A stretch of 64,000 nt of DNA from Pseudoalteromonas denitrificans DSM 6059 (GTDB lineage: Bacteria > Pseudomonadota > Gammaproteobacteria > Enterobacterales > Alteromonadaceae), in assembly GCF_900112265.1 (NCBI RefSeq), contig NZ_FOLO01000018.1:36061-100060 (forward strand), written 5' to 3'. Below, piece after piece: positions 63,773 through 64,000 of this stretch. Numbering within the stretch: the first letter of the stretch is position 1; each line of letters opens with the position of its first letter. Both the position numbers and the translations under genes were made by a program. Below the pieces are notes generated by a model that searched no databases, had not been told where the DNA came from, and saw only the letters and a program-made list of their open reading frames with translations.

Positions 63773-64000
63773 TTATTTAATCTCATTTATGAGGCTTCTT
63801 TGAGCCTTTTTAATGATACATTCTGGTATATGATAATTTTTATGTACCAGAATTCTTTTTCCCAAATAACAATAAGATAATACTCGTCTTTTCTTTATTG
63901 TGTTTGCTTGGAAGTGGTAATGATATTTTAATATTTCTGCTGCCTTTCCAATAAGATACAATGTGTACTGAGCAATTAAAGCTATTAATAATAGAGCCTG
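63773..64000 (-). mobile_element. IS4-family transposase, C-terminal end (runs out of the window)
   Basis: The last ~75 residues of a transposase are encoded on the minus strand without a start inside the window. They read LLLIALIAQYTLYLIGKAAE, then FQANTIKKRRVLSYCYLGKR. The HFQANTIKKRRVLS motif is diagnostic of the C-terminus of IS4-type enzymes. The catalytic DDE part lies beyond the window end, so intactness cannot be judged. REP-like repeats lie right next to its stop. Confidence 0.8.

Noticed and set aside
1..64000. CRISPR array, prophage or integron
   Set aside because: I saw no regularly spaced direct repeats, phage structural genes or attC series. The only tandem repeat array is the bkdB leader, which is not CRISPR-like.

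Overview
The window looks like a chromosomal segment of a low-GC marine gammaproteobacterium of the Alteromonadales, most like Pseudoalteromonadaceae. The grounds are the AT-rich base composition, a seqA-ybfF-DUF2788-ybfE-fldA-fur block in the usual gammaproteobacterial order, a liu leucine-degradation operon headed by a LiuR-type MerR regulator, a TonB receptor paired with a LacI regulator, and exported proteases and oxidases. The genus is inferred from gene content only.

Layout. 1-9,700: a thiolase gene cut by the window edge, divergent from liuR-liuABCDE and a two-subunit 3-oxoacid CoA-transferase; together they take isovaleryl-CoA to acetyl-CoA. 10,000-13,700: msrB, gnd and pyk; pyk has an operator inside its promoter. 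13,700-17,100: a decayed DUF899 gene, tRNA-Ser(TGA), and a secreted subtilase followed by a small secreted prodomain-like protein. 17,300-21,900: a four-gene MacAB-like ABC efflux operon. 22,000-23,400: an IS200/IS605 transposase remnant and a CDP-glycerol-transferase-like gene. 23,800-27,500: a LacI regulator and a TonB receptor with two tandem operators between them. 27,500-31,850: DUF3025 plus an ABC-2 exporter operon, divergent from a putative metal transporter with a near-consensus Fur box. 31,850-34,500: a secreted hypothetical protein and a LytS/LytTR-type two-component pair. 34,500-38,900: the bkd branched-chain 2-oxoacid dehydrogenase operon, which supplies isovaleryl-CoA to liu and carries a perfect copy of the LiuR-like palindrome. 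38,900-45,000: astE, pgm, seqA, ybfF, DUF2788, ybfE, fldA and fur. 45,000-49,450: a VOC pseudogene, a GNAT acetyltransferase, an SDR and a CadC-like/TPR regulator. 49,650-52,950: a periplasmic thiol-redox cluster (CcdA-like, TlpA-like, a double thioredoxin-fold protein, and a secreted protein of unknown function). 53,000-57,450: an AraC-type membrane regulator, a secreted DJ-1/PfpI fusion, and a divergent oxidoreductase/LysR pair. 57,450-64,000: two periplasmic solute-binding paralogues (one freshly frameshifted), a histidine-kinase remnant, a leucine-rich-repeat lipoprotein, an L-amino-acid-oxidase-like flavoenzyme, REP-like repeats and the end of an IS4-type transposase.

How it works together. 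bkd and liu form one leucine/branched-chain catabolic route and share a sequence-visible operator. Several loci are built for acting outside the cytoplasm: subtilase, amino acid oxidase, TonB receptor, efflux pump and thiol relay. Gene decay is concentrated next to mobile-element remnants, mainly at 13.7 kb, 22 kb, 45 kb and 59-64 kb. The most unusual items are the subtilase with its prodomain apparently encoded as a separate protein, and the bkdB leader, made of tandem degenerate copies of the gene's own ribosome-binding site and first codons.
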